64,000 bases of DNA from Luteitalea pratensis (GTDB lineage: Bacteria > Acidobacteriota > Vicinamibacteria > Vicinamibacterales > Vicinamibacteraceae). The notes under the pieces are model-generated. The model made no database searches. It had not been told where the DNA came from and saw only the letters and a program-made list of their open reading frames with translations. Location: positions 1,957,001 to 2,021,000 of the forward strand of contig NZ_CP015136.1 of the NCBI RefSeq assembly GCF_001618865.1, read 5' to 3'. Below, piece by piece: positions 25,571 through 35,400 of the stretch; the stretch's first letter is position 1, and the number at the start of each line of letters is the position of its first letter. A program made the position numbers and the translations under genes.

Positions 25571-26328
25571 GAAGACTTCTCCTTGTGCCCCTGCATCATG
25601 TTGAGCAGTTCCATGGGCAGCGGGAAGATGATGGTCGAGTTCTTCTCCGCGGCGATTTCGGTGAGGGTCTGCAAGTAGCGCAGCGTGATCGCCACCGGCT
25701 CGGCGGCGATGATTCCCGCGGCCTGCGCCAGCTCCTCGGAGGCCTGCAGCTCACCGGTGGCGTGGATGATCTTGGCGCGCTTCTCGCGCTCGGCCTCGGC
25801 CTGCCTGGCCATCGCACGCTGCATGTTCTCCGGCAGGTCGACGTGTTTCACCTCCACGGCCGAAACTTTCACGCCCCAGGGGTCCGTGCGCTGATCCAGG
25901 ATCTGCTGCAGCTCCTGGTTCAGATGGTCGCGCCGCGACAGCAGGTCGTCCAGGTCGACCTGGCCGAGCACGCTGCGCAGGGTCGTCTGGGCAAGCTGGG
26001 ACGTGGCGTAATTGAAGTTCTCCACTTCCACCACGGCCCGCGCCGGGTCCATCACCCGGAAGTAGACAACGGCGTTGACCTTCACCGAGACGTTGTCGCG
26101 CGTGATCACATCCTGGGGCGGCACGTCGAGCACGACGGTACGCAACCCGACGCGCACCATCCGGTCGATGGGGACAAACACCAGCACCACCCCCGGGCCC
26201 TTGGCCTGCGGCAGCAGCTTTCCCAACCGGAAGACGACGCCACGTTCGTACTCGGTGAGGATCTTGATCGAGTTGACGAGATAGAGCGCGACGAGCAGGA
26301 GCAGCAGAAGCAGCGGGGACAACAACAT
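25567..26328 (-). CDS. Slipin (stomatin/SPFH family membrane protein)
   Basis: 253 residues. One N-terminal hairpin helix ([16 protein letters not shown]) is followed by the SPFH/band-7 domain ([54 protein letters not shown]) and a coiled-coil-prone tail ([20 protein letters not shown]). Slipins oligomerise in membrane microdomains and are cut or regulated by the NfeD-type protease encoded just upstream, 9 bases away, which forms an operon with it. Confidence 0.94.
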   Translation of the reverse strand: MLLSPLLLLLLLVALYLVNSIKILTEYERGVVFRLGKLLPQAKGPGVVLVFVPIDRMVRVGLRTVVLDVPPQDVITRDNVSVKVNAVVYFRVMDPARAVVEVENFNYATSQLAQTTLRSVLGQVDLDDLLSRRDHLNQELQQILDQRTDPWGVKVSAVEVKHVDLPENMQRAMARQAEAEREKRAKIIHATGELQASEELAQAAGIIAAEPVAITLRYLQTLTEIAAEKNSTIIFPLPMELLNMMQGHKEKSS

Positions 26329-26337
26329 GTGAGCGCC

Positions 26338-27663
26338 TCAGTCCTTGCAAACGTGGAGGTGCAATCCATCGACCTGTGTGATACGAACACGACTGCCCGG
26401 CGCAATCGCCTCGGTCGCGGTGGCCTGCCAGATCTCGCCGTGGGTGGAGACGCGCCCGCCTCCGGCATCGACGGCCGTCAACGCGTGCCCTGACGACCCC
26501 ACCATCGCGGAGGCTCCGGTCGTCGGAGGTCGGCGCTGGGCGGCCAGCGCCAGGCGGGTCAGCATCGCCGCAATGGCCGTGAAGGCCAGCACGACCGGTA
26601 GTACCAGTCGCAGGCTCAGCTGCAGCTCGGGCAGCGGCGAGTCCATGAGAATCATCGAGCCGAAGATCAGACTGAGAACCCCGCCGACGGTGAGGAGGCC
26701 GAAGCTCGTGACCTTGATCTCGAGGACCAGCAGCAACAGCCCGAAGAGCAGCAGCAGGACGCCGGCGACGTTGACGGGCAGCATCGAGAACGCGAAGAAC
26801 GCCAGCAGCAGGCACAGCCCGCCGACGACGCCAGGCAGCACCGCCCCCGGGTTCCACAATTCGATCGTGAGGCCGAGCGTGCCAAGGCTCAGAAGCAGAT
26901 ACGCGACGTCCGGATTGGCGACCGCGCTCAGCACGCGCTGACGCAGGCTCATCTCGATGGCCACGACGCGGGCGTTGGCCGTGTGGAGGACAACGGTCGC
27001 GCCATCGAAGCGCGTGATGGTCCGGCCATCGAGTTGTCGGAGCAGATCCGGAAGGTCGGCGGCCACGAGGTCGATCAGTGGCGGTGTCGCCGCGCGCGCC
27101 TCTTCCTCGGTGAAGGCGCGACTCCTGCTGACGGCTTCGGCAGCCAGGGTCACGTTCCGGTGACGGCGTCCGGCCAGCGTCCGTGCGTAGGCCGCCAGGT
27201 CCTCCGTCATCTTGGCGGCCATGGTTTCGTCGCTCTTCTGGCCGCCGCCGTCCACGGGATGCGCGGCCCCGATGTGGGTGCCAGGCGCCATCGCGGCGAC
27301 GTCGGCCGCGATCGTGAGGATGAACCCGGCAGACGCCGCCCGGGCACCCGACGGTGCCACGAAGATCGCGACCGGTGTCCTGGCTGCGACCATGTGCGTG
27401 ACGATGGCCCGCGTCGACTCGACGAGCCCGCCCGGCGTGCGGAGCGTGAGCACGACCAGCGCGGCGCCCGCGAGGTCCGCCCGATCGAGCGTGCTCGTGA
27501 CGTATTCGGCCGACACGGGCTGGATGAGGCTGTCGACGACCGCGGAGTAGACGAGGGGCTGTTCCGCACGCGCGAAGGTGCGGATCGACGTCGCACACGA
27601 GAGCGCGAGTCCGAGGACCAGCGCGACACGCAGGGTGCATCTCCCCGCACGGCAGGAGTTCAT
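26338..27663 (-). CDS. NfeD1b-type membrane serine protease
   Basis: 441 residues from ATG 27663 (MNSCRAGRC), opening a signal peptide. Residues about 35-215 are a ClpP/SppA-like protease domain: LRTPGGLVEST, the nucleophile region PSGARAASAGF and KMTEDLAAY with the probable general-base Lys. Four to five membrane helices follow (about 265-385), then a C-terminal OB-fold NfeD domain. In archaea and bacteria such proteases cleave the C-terminus of stomatin partners, matching the slipin downstream. Confidence 0.92.
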   Translation of the reverse strand: MNSCRAGRCTLRVALVLGLALSCATSIRTFARAEQPLVYSAVVDSLIQPVSAEYVTSTLDRADLAGAALVVLTLRTPGGLVESTRAIVTHMVAARTPVAIFVAPSGARAASAGFILTIAADVAAMAPGTHIGAAHPVDGGGQKSDETMAAKMTEDLAAYARTLAGRRHRNVTLAAEAVSRSRAFTEEEARAATPPLIDLVAADLPDLLRQLDGRTITRFDGATVVLHTANARVVAIEMSLRQRVLSAVANPDVAYLLLSLGTLGLTIELWNPGAVLPGVVGGLCLLLAFFAFSMLPVNVAGVLLLLFGLLLLVLEIKVTSFGLLTVGGVLSLIFGSMILMDSPLPELQLSLRLVLPVVLAFTAIAAMLTRLALAAQRRPPTTGASAMVGSSGHALTAVDAGGGRVSTHGEIWQATATEAIAPGSRVRITQVDGLHLHVCKD

Positions 27664-27822
27664 CGGCGGGCCACCACGGCCCATGCCGAGTCTACTCTCC
27701 AGACGTCACGCCCGCACGCGCCCGACGGCCACCGGCGTCGGGCCGCAGGTGCGCTCATGCCATTACGGCCAGCGCCATCGCGCCCCTGAAGGCCCTCAGC
27801 AGCGCGATCAACCACACCGACT

Positions 27823-28698
27823 TCAATGCCTGTGTTCGAGGAACCCACGCAGCTTGTCGGGGTTGCGCACCACGTAGATCGCCTGAATGCGACCGTCGAC
27901 AATGTCGAACGAATAAGTACCGTCGCCGGCGATCGGATGGCGCATGAGCAGGCCTGGCGCGCCGTTGATCGTGACGAGCTGGAAGTCCGGCTCCGACCAG
28001 TGCACCTTGCCGGCATAGCCGAGCACGAACTTCGCGATGCGATCCGCGCCGAGCACGGGTCGCGTTGCCGCTGCCGCCTTGCCGCCGCCATCAGAGACGA
28101 GCGTCGCGTCGGTGTGCAGCGCCGACATCAGTTCCTCGACGTCGCCGGTGACGCAGGCATGCCGGAAGCGCCGCACGATCGCTTCCGATTCATCACGCGA
28201 CACGGCAAAGCGCGGACGCGACTCGCGCAGCCGCCCGCGCGCGCGAGCGAGGATCTGCCGTGTGTTCGCCTCGCTCTTGCCGACGCTCCTTGCGATCTCG
28301 TCGAAGTCGAGATCGAACACCTCGCGCAGCAGGAAGACCGCACGCTCGGTCGGTGCCAGCTGCTCCAGCATGACCAGGAACGCCGTCGTCAGCGACGACG
28401 CCAGCTCGACGGCGTCCTGGTTCGGTTCTGCCAACGGTTCAGGCAGCCATGGACCTGGATACTCCATGCGAGTCCGCTCGGCGCTGCGCAGGTGGTCGAT
28501 GCACAGCCGCGTGACGATGGTGGTGAGATACGCGCGAGGGGAACGGACCTCAGCGTGCTCATCCTGGCGCGCGCGGAGCCACGCATCCTGGATGACGTCC
28601 TCGGCTTCACTGGCGCTGCCAAGCATCCTGTACGCAATCGAGAACAGCAGGGGTCGATGCGCCTCGAAGGTTGCCTCGTCGCCGTCAATCACTGCCAT
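27823..28698 (-). CDS. ECF41-family sigma factor with SnoaL-like C-terminal domain
   Basis: 291 residues. Region 2 (RPLLFSIAYRMLGSASEAED, DVIQDAWLRAR) and region 4 (LDFDEIARSVGKSEANTRQI) are complete. A SnoaL-like C-terminal extension carries DGGGK at about residue 206 and NPDKL near the end; DGGGR and NPDKL are the diagnostic motifs of ECF41, in which this domain regulates the sigma factor instead of an anti-sigma. A perfect ECF41-type promoter lies upstream, implying autoregulation, and the divergent gene is the AhpD-like partner usual for the family. Confidence 0.93.
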   Translation of the reverse strand: MAVIDGDEATFEAHRPLLFSIAYRMLGSASEAEDVIQDAWLRARQDEHAEVRSPRAYLTTIVTRLCIDHLRSAERTRMEYPGPWLPEPLAEPNQDAVELASSLTTAFLVMLEQLAPTERAVFLLREVFDLDFDEIARSVGKSEANTRQILARARGRLRESRPRFAVSRDESEAIVRRFRHACVTGDVEELMSALHTDATLVSDGGGKAAAATRPVLGADRIAKFVLGYAGKVHWSEPDFQLVTINGAPGLLMRHPIAGDGTYSFDIVDGRIQAIYVVRNPDKLRGFLEHRH

Positions 28699-28732
28699 GG
28701 CTCACGTCACCTTGCCACATTCCATCTTCATA

Positions 28733-28759
28733 GACGAGTGGCCGTGGCCGTTTGTGACA
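28733..28759 (-). promoter_or_regulatory. ECF41-type promoter for the sigma gene
   Basis: On the minus strand TGTCACA (28759-28753), 16 bases, then CGTC (28736-28733). This matches the known ECF41 consensus TGTCACA-N16/17-CGTC exactly and lies 35 bases before the sigma start codon. Confidence 0.75.
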
Positions 28760-28779
28760 GGGCGTGTGTCCTGGCCACG

Positions 28780-28805
28780 TGTCACGGAAACGTTCCTGAT
28801 TCGTC
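28780..28805 (+). promoter_or_regulatory. ECF41-type promoter for the AhpD-like gene
   Basis: TGTCACG (28780-28786), 15 bases, then CGTC (28802-28805), one mismatch and one base short of the ECF41 consensus. It lies 25 bases before the start codon of the AhpD-like gene, so that gene is probably the sigma factor's target. Confidence 0.7.
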
Positions 28806-28830
28806 TTGATTGATGGAGGCGAAAGACATC

Positions 28831-29319
28831 ATGAAAACTCGAATCGATCTCATGCACGTGACACCAGGCATCATCCAGGCCATGCTCGGCCTCGAACGGC
28901 AGGTTCGGCGGGCCCGCTTCGATCACAAACTGATCGACCTCGTCCGGATGCGCGCGTCGCAAATCAACGGCTGCGCCTACTGTCTGGACATGCACAGCAA
29001 GGATGCGCGTGCGAACGGCGAGACCGAGCAGCGGCTCTACGGTCTCCACGCGTGGCGCGAGACGCCGTATTACTCAGCCCGCGAACGCGCCGCGCTCGAG
29101 TGGACCGAAGAGCTCACGCTCGTCGCCGAAACGGGTGTTCCCGACGACGTGTACGAGCGCGTACGGGAGCAGTTCTCGGAGGACGAGTTGGCGCACTTGA
29201 GCCTGGCGATCGTGGCGATCAACGGCTGGAACCGGCTCAACATCGCGGCGCGCACGGTGCCCGGCGATTACGTCGCCGGCAGCCTCGCGAATTTGGATCC
29301 GGTCGCCGTCGAGCGGTGA
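28831..29319 (+). CDS. AhpD-like carboxymuconolactone decarboxylase family protein
   Basis: 162 residues from ATG 28831, preceded by GGAGGC about 10 bases upstream; an ATG at 28813 in frame is less well placed. The motif NGCAYCLDMHSKDA has the CxxC...H of the AhpD/CMD redox fold, and EEDELAHLSLAIVAINGWNR-like spacing (from residue about 120) fits the alkylhydroperoxidase subfamily. Such proteins reduce peroxides through the CxxC pair. Divergent from the ECF41 sigma, whose promoter sequence precedes it. Confidence 0.9.
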   Translation: MKTRIDLMHVTPGIIQAMLGLERQVRRARFDHKLIDLVRMRASQINGCAYCLDMHSKDARANGETEQRLYGLHAWRETPYYSARERAALEWTEELTLVAETGVPDDVYERVREQFSEDELAHLSLAIVAINGWNRLNIAARTVPGDYVAGSLANLDPVAVER

Positions 29320-29449
29320 GTGTGCCGAGGTCGCGGATGGCTGCCCCGGGCCGCTTTGAAGGCCGACCCTGAAGGCGGTCGGCTACAATGGCTCGACCTT
29401 AAGGAGTGTGGTTGCCAGCGATCTGGCCCTCGCCACAGGTTCATCCGTC

Positions 29450-30715
29450 ATGAGAGTCGGCATCTTCGGGGCTGGTATCGCGGGCTTGGCTGTGGCCTGG
29501 TTTCTCCGGGACGACGCCGACGTGTGTGTGCACGAGGCAAGCGTCGGCGTCGGCGGCCTTGCCAGGAGCTTCAAGTGGCACGGATTCGACTGCGACCTCG
29601 CGCCGCATCGATTTCTCACGCACGATGAGGAGCTTCTGCGACAAGTGCTGGCACTCGTGCCAATGCGGAGGCTCGAGCGCAGGAGCGGCATTCGCTTGCG
29701 AGGTCACTGGATTCGCGATCCGGTCAACATCTTCGAGGTGCTGTACAGGTTCGCGCCATTGGAATCGGCACGAATCGTCTGGCACTACGTCGTTCGCCGC
29801 AGGCAGCGTGAGGACAGTTTCGAAGCGCTGGTCCTCAACAATTACGGAAAGGGCTTGCACGACCTGTTCTTCAAGCCCTATTCCGAGAAGCTGTTCGGAA
29901 TTCCAGCCAACGAGATCTCGCCCAGCTGGGGCCGTCGCAAGATCCGGGTCTCGGGATTGCGCGATCTCGTGCGTCGCGACCCACGCCTGTACTTCGAGCA
30001 CTTCTACTATCCGGTCGAGAATGGCTATGGAGCCATTGCCGAACGGTTGTATGCAGACGTCCGCACCCGCGTGCACCTGCACTCGCGCCTGGTCGGGCTT
30101 GCGCCGCTGAGCTCGGGCGGCTACGAGTGCCGATTCGAGACACCGACAGGGGTGGTCAGCGATCGCTTCGACGTGGTCGTGTCGACGCTGCCGATGCCCG
30201 AACTCGGCGCGCTGTTGGGATTTCACATTCCGTTGCGCTTCAGGCCGATGACGCTCCTCTATCTGCTGGTGGGAGTCGACAGCGTCAGCGACCGTCATTG
30301 GACCTATTTCGCCGACCGCGACGTGATCGTCAACCGGGTGGCAGAATTCAGGCACTTCAACGCCAACCCTCCACGCGGGAAGACCGTGATCTGCTGCGAG
30401 GTCACTGATGCGCAACAGTTCTCGGTCGAGCGGGTCATCGACGAGCTGACTGGTGCAGACTTCCTGCCGGCAGGCGTGCCCATTCTCGATACGAAGATCA
30501 TCCGCCTCGAGCGCGCCTACCCGATCTATGACCGGTCGTACGACGAGCAGATCGACCTGGCGCGGCAGGCGTTTGCTGCCCACCCGGGTATCTTCCACAT
30601 TGGCCGGCAAGCACAGTTCGTGCACAAGGACGTCGACGAAATCCTCGAGGAAGCCAAGGCACTTGCCTCGGTGATGCGGCCAGGTAGTGGCCGCTGGCCG
30701 CATGTCGCTCCCTAG
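29450..30715 (+). CDS. FAD-dependent amine-oxidase/UDP-galactopyranose-mutase-like protein
   Basis: 421 residues from ATG 29450. The dinucleotide motif GIFGAGIAGLAVAWFL opens the protein; APHRFLTHDEELL, NPPRGKTVICCEV and a C-terminal GIFHIGRQAQFVHKDVD complete the FAD-binding amine oxidase pattern seen in polysaccharide-cluster oxidoreductases and in protoporphyrinogen-oxidase-like proteins. The gene downstream, a glycosyltransferase-like membrane protein, overlaps it by 14 bases, favouring a role with a lipid- or sugar-linked substrate. Confidence 0.82.
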   Translation: MRVGIFGAGIAGLAVAWFLRDDADVCVHEASVGVGGLARSFKWHGFDCDLAPHRFLTHDEELLRQVLALVPMRRLERRSGIRLRGHWIRDPVNIFEVLYRFAPLESARIVWHYVVRRRQREDSFEALVLNNYGKGLHDLFFKPYSEKLFGIPANEISPSWGRRKIRVSGLRDLVRRDPRLYFEHFYYPVENGYGAIAERLYADVRTRVHLHSRLVGLAPLSSGGYECRFETPTGVVSDRFDVVVSTLPMPELGALLGFHIPLRFRPMTLLYLLVGVDSVSDRHWTYFADRDVIVNRVAEFRHFNANPPRGKTVICCEVTDAQQFSVERVIDELTGADFLPAGVPILDTKIIRLERAYPIYDRSYDEQIDLARQAFAAHPGIFHIGRQAQFVHKDVDEILEEAKALASVMRPGSGRWPHVAP

Positions 30716-32276
30716 CCGACTCAGTCGGCGCCGACTCGTGGACGCATCAGCGGGTGGGGGCGCGAGGGCGAACCTGGCAGCCACGCGGAACGAGGGCCTC
30801 GTGGTCCTCCTGATCGTCACGTTGCTCGTGGTTGGCCGCAGCCTCGTCTTCGTGATCTTCGAGCACGCGCAGTTCGACGCCGATCAAGCCATCACGGGGC
30901 TGATGGCGAAGCACATTGCCGAGTTGCGCGCGTTTCCGTTCTACGCCTACGCGAGCGATTACGTACTGGTCGTGGAAGCCTGGCTGGCGGCGCCGTTCCT
31001 CGCCCTGTTCGGCACATCGGTCGCGGCGCTGCGACTACCCCTCGTCTTGCTCAACCTGGTGACTGGCGTCCTGCTCGTCACAATCCTCGGACGTGAGCTG
31101 TACCTTCGACCCGTCGTTGCGCTGATTCCAGCATTGTTCTTCGTCGCCGCACCGCCGGTCCTTGCGGCCGAACTCCTGACGGCGACGGGCGGCAACGTCG
31201 AGCCGTTCGTCTACGTCTTGCTGCTCTGGCTCACACGCGAGCGGCCAGTCGCCTTTGGCATCATCTTCCTCGTCGGCTTCATGAACCGTGAGTTCACCGC
31301 ATACGCGGCGAGCGCACTGCTCCTGGTCGAAGCCCTGCAAGGTCGGCTGTGGCAGATCGACAACCTCCGGCAGAAGGCAGTGGTGCTCGGAGTGGTCGCG
31401 GTGGGATGGCTGCTCACTGGGCCATTGCGAACGGGCGCCGACGCAATGGGACCTGGCACCGCCGGGATGTCCAACCCGAGCGCCTCGAATGTCTCGGTGG
31501 CCGTCGGCTTCTTGTGCCCGAGCCTCGACCTCTCACGCATGGGCGCCAATCTCACGTCGTTGGTGACGACCCAGATGGGGACGCTCCTCGGGGTGGCTCC
31601 GTTCCGGCTGAGGGACGTCAACATCAACAGCCCGACGAGACAGGGGGGATGGGGTCTGTGGCCCGTGTTCTGCCTGGTCATCGCGGGAGCCGCATGTCGT
31701 CTCGCGTGGTTGGCCTGGAGGCCGCGACGCCAGGATGCCCAGTCAGAGCCGTCGCGCCCGGCGCCATGGTTTGCGCTCTACCTGGCGCTGATCGGGCTGC
31801 AGTCCGGGGTGGTGTGGGCGGTCAGCCGCTGTGGACCGCTGAATTCGATGACGCTCCGGTACGGGTTGCTCGCGGTACTGCTGCCCGTCGCCATCGTCGC
31901 GCTCCATCTGGCGCTGGAGCGTAGCGTCACGTGGCGCCGCCTGATGATGCTCTTCGTCATCTGTTGGACGGCGATCTCGTGTCGTGCGCACGGCGACCTG
32001 CTGGCGCACTATCTATCGCACTCACAACCGGATGATTACCGTCGGCTCTCCGATGAGCTCGTTGCTCGCGGCATCCGCTACGTGCAAGCGGACTACTGGA
32101 CCGCCTACATGATCGACTTCCTGACGGACGAACGTGTCATTGCAACCGCTACGGACTACGTCCGCGTCCGGGAGTACGACATTGCCGTCGCTGGCCACGC
32201 GAACGAGGCGGTGCTTCTGTCTCGCCGGCCGTGCCCTGGCGGCGAGCCAATTGGGCATCGCTACATCTGCAAGTAG
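30702..32276 (+). CDS. Polytopic GT39/ArnT-like membrane protein
   Basis: 524 residues from ATG 30702 (MSLPSRLSRRR), inside the end of the preceding gene. About ten membrane helices are visible (for example LVVLLIVTLLVVGRSLVFV, LPLVLLNLVTGVLLV). The first outer loop has FDADQAITGLMAKHI, matching the acidic catalytic position of GT-C glycosyltransferases that use lipid-linked sugar donors. The C-terminal soluble tail (about 440-524) is short. Assignment is by topology and this motif only. Confidence 0.7.
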   Translation: MSLPSRLSRRRLVDASAGGGARANLAATRNEGLVVLLIVTLLVVGRSLVFVIFEHAQFDADQAITGLMAKHIAELRAFPFYAYASDYVLVVEAWLAAPFLALFGTSVAALRLPLVLLNLVTGVLLVTILGRELYLRPVVALIPALFFVAAPPVLAAELLTATGGNVEPFVYVLLLWLTRERPVAFGIIFLVGFMNREFTAYAASALLLVEALQGRLWQIDNLRQKAVVLGVVAVGWLLTGPLRTGADAMGPGTAGMSNPSASNVSVAVGFLCPSLDLSRMGANLTSLVTTQMGTLLGVAPFRLRDVNINSPTRQGGWGLWPVFCLVIAGAACRLAWLAWRPRRQDAQSEPSRPAPWFALYLALIGLQSGVVWAVSRCGPLNSMTLRYGLLAVLLPVAIVALHLALERSVTWRRLMMLFVICWTAISCRAHGDLLAHYLSHSQPDDYRRLSDELVARGIRYVQADYWTAYMIDFLTDERVIATATDYVRVREYDIAVAGHANEAVLLSRRPCPGGEPIGHRYICK

Positions 32277-32492
32277 ATGCTGGCCCGGCGTTCATTCATG
32301 CCCAGGCAAATCGGGGCGTCCAGGGACACCACGAAACGGAATGTGGGCCGGGTGGCAGCGGCAAACGTGGCCGAATGTGATTGACGTATCTCCGCGCGTG
32401 ACCGGGCACTGACGACCTGGGACGGGTGCGAAGTCGGCGTCCCGCTCGAGCGGGCGCGACGATCGCGGCCGGTTTCGCATACCGTAGGCATC

Positions 32493-35400
32493 GTGGTGTT
32501 CGACGGTCATCTGCGGAAGCTCCACGGCCTGCTGGTCCTTGTGACGCTGGTCTCGACCCTGTCGCCCCGTGCCGCCACCGGCCAGGCGCTCGAACTGGTC
32601 ACCGTCGAGGCCGCGACGCCTGATTCGGTCACCGCCGAACGAGCATCGCGCGTCGCCATCTCCTCCGATGGCCGATCCGTCGCGTTCTGCTCCACGGCAA
32701 TACCCGGAGACCTCGTGCCGGGGAAGGTCGTTCCCGCGGGCTCCACCGGCACGAGCAACGTGTACGTGCGCGACCTCGTCACCCGTACAACCGCGATTCT
32801 CACGCTGTCGGCGACCGACCCGAGCGTGACCGGCAACGGCACGTGCGCTCCTGACGTGCAGATCACGCCGGACGGCCGCTTCGTCGGTTTCAAGAGCACG
32901 GCCACCAACCTCCTGAGCAGCACGTGGACCTATGCCGCCGGCAGTGCCTCCGGCTGGGTGTACGACCGGCAGACCGGCGTGCTCGCCCTCGTGGACGTCG
33001 CGGTGCAGCCCTTCTACGCCGCCGGGTTGAGGGAGATGGTGATGAGTGAGAACGGCCGCTTCGTGGCGTTCTCGAGCGCCGGTTCCGGCAGCCTCACGCA
33101 GCTCGTGCCGAACTTCATCGACGACAACGGGTCGCTGCTCGATCTCTACGTACGCGACCTGCAGTCCAACACCACCCGCCTGGTGAGCCGCCAGTACACC
33201 GACCCGAAGAGGGGTGCGCCGGCTGGCGTCGAAACCTCAACCGGCGAGAGTCCGCGCGTGTTCAGCGCTGACGGCACGAGCCTGCTGTTTGCCGGCGCGT
33301 TCGCGCAGTTGATCCCCAACGGGAGCACTGCACGCAACCTGTACGTCTACCGATGGAGCGCGGACGCTATCGCCCTGGTCTCCGCGACGACGGGCGAGTC
33401 GGCCATCCTGTCCGGGGCCACCGTCGACGTCGCTGGCAATCCCGCCGCCGTCAGCTTCTCGATCACCGCCGACGGCAGGTTCGCCGCGTTCACGGCGTCG
33501 ACGACGCAAGGGGAGTTGACCGGCGCAGTCACGAACCGACGCAAGAACGTGTACGTCCGCGACCTTCGGACCGCAGTCGCCCCGACCACCATCGTCAGCC
33601 TCACGACCTCGGGTCTTGGCGGTAACGGCGATTCGACGACGCCGGTCATCAGCCGCAACGGCGCCATCGTGGCGTTCGAGAGTATCGCGACCGACCTGGT
33701 CGACAACATCACTGACAGCGCCTCTCTCCCCGACATCTTCGCCAGGCCGATGTCGGGACCGAACCGCGCCGGCCCGGTGGAGTGGCTGACGCGGGACGCC
33801 GTGGTGCCGGCGGGAGGGAACAAGAGCGCGGCGCTGGAGGACGTCAGCGCCGACGGGCGTTACGTGGCGTGGCGCTCGGCCGCCACCAACTACGTGATCG
33901 TCTCCGTCGTCTCGGACCTGAACAACGCCGACGACGTGTTCGTGCGCGACCGGGCGGCTGGCACGGTGAACATCAAGAGCGTGGTCCCCATCGCCGCGCC
34001 GGCGACAGCCGACGCGGCAAGCGGGTCCGCGACGCTGCTGTCGGCCGGACAAGCGGCGTTCTTCAGCGACGCGACGAATCTGCTCGTGACGCCGCCAACC
34101 TCGGGCACGAACATCTTCGCGCCGGTGCCGAGTTTCGCCGACCTGTCGGTGTCGATCGCGGACGCGCCAGACCCTGCGTTAGTGGGCCAGCAACTTATCT
34201 ACACGTTCACCGTGGCCAATCTCGGGCCCGCGGCGGCAACCGGGGTCGCACTGATCGTGCCCGTCCCCGACGGCGGCACGGTCCTCTCGGCAGAAGGCGG
34301 GCTGACGCCGAGCGGCGGGGTCGTCAGGTTCACCCTGGGGACGCTGGGTGTCGGACAGACCGTCACCAGGACGATGTCGGTGATCTATGGCGCCGCGCGG
34401 GTGGCCACGGTGACCGCCACGGTGTCGGCGACACAGGCCGATCCTGTCGCGCCGAACAATTCGGCGGTCCAGACGACCAACATCGCCACGCTCTCGATCA
34501 CGGGAACCGTGCGCGACGCCGGAGGCGCCGGGTTGCCCAACGTCACCGTGACACTCACGGGCAGCGCATTCGACACCACGACGACCGCGGCAGACGGGAG
34601 CTACACCCTGGGTAACCTGGCGATGGGCGGCAACTTCACGGTGACGCCGTCGGCGACGGGGTACGCGTTCACACCGGTGTCGACACCCGTCGCCAACCTG
34701 ACGACGGACCGATCGGCCGACTTCACGGCGGTTTGCGCGCCCGCGATCTCGGGTCTGGTCCGCGATCGACTCGATGGCGCGCTGGCCGGTGTGACGGTCA
34801 TGTTGTCGGGCTCTGGCGATGCCACCGCTGTCACTGACGTGAACGGGCGGTACACATTCAATGGCGTGTCGTTGGGGCAGTCGTTCACCATCGTGCCGAC
34901 CCGGCCCGGGTTCACCTTCGATGTGCCGTCCGTGTCGGTCACCACCGCGACCTGTGGCACGACGCCCGACACGCTGGTCGCCACCTCGGGCGTCTTCACA
35001 CGGTACTTCGCCGAGGGCGCGACGAGTACGTTCTTCGACACGTCGATCGCGCTGCTCAATGCCAGCGGCACCCCGACCTCCGTCCACTTCACGTTCCAGA
35101 CCGGCAGGGCCGACGATTCGGATCTGGTACATGACATCACGCTGAGCGGCTTCCAGCGGGCGACCATCGACCCCAAGACGATCGCGGGACTCGAGATGGC
35201 CGAGTTCTCGACGGTCGTGTCCTCGGACCAGCCCGTCATCGCCGATCGGACGATGCACTGGGACGCCTCCGGCTACGGAAGTCACGCCGAGACCAGCATC
35301 GCCGAGCCGCGGACATCGTGGTACCTCGCGGAAGGCGCCACGACCGGCGGTTTCCAACTCTTCTACCTGCTCCAGAATCCCAATGACTCGGCAGCCGACG

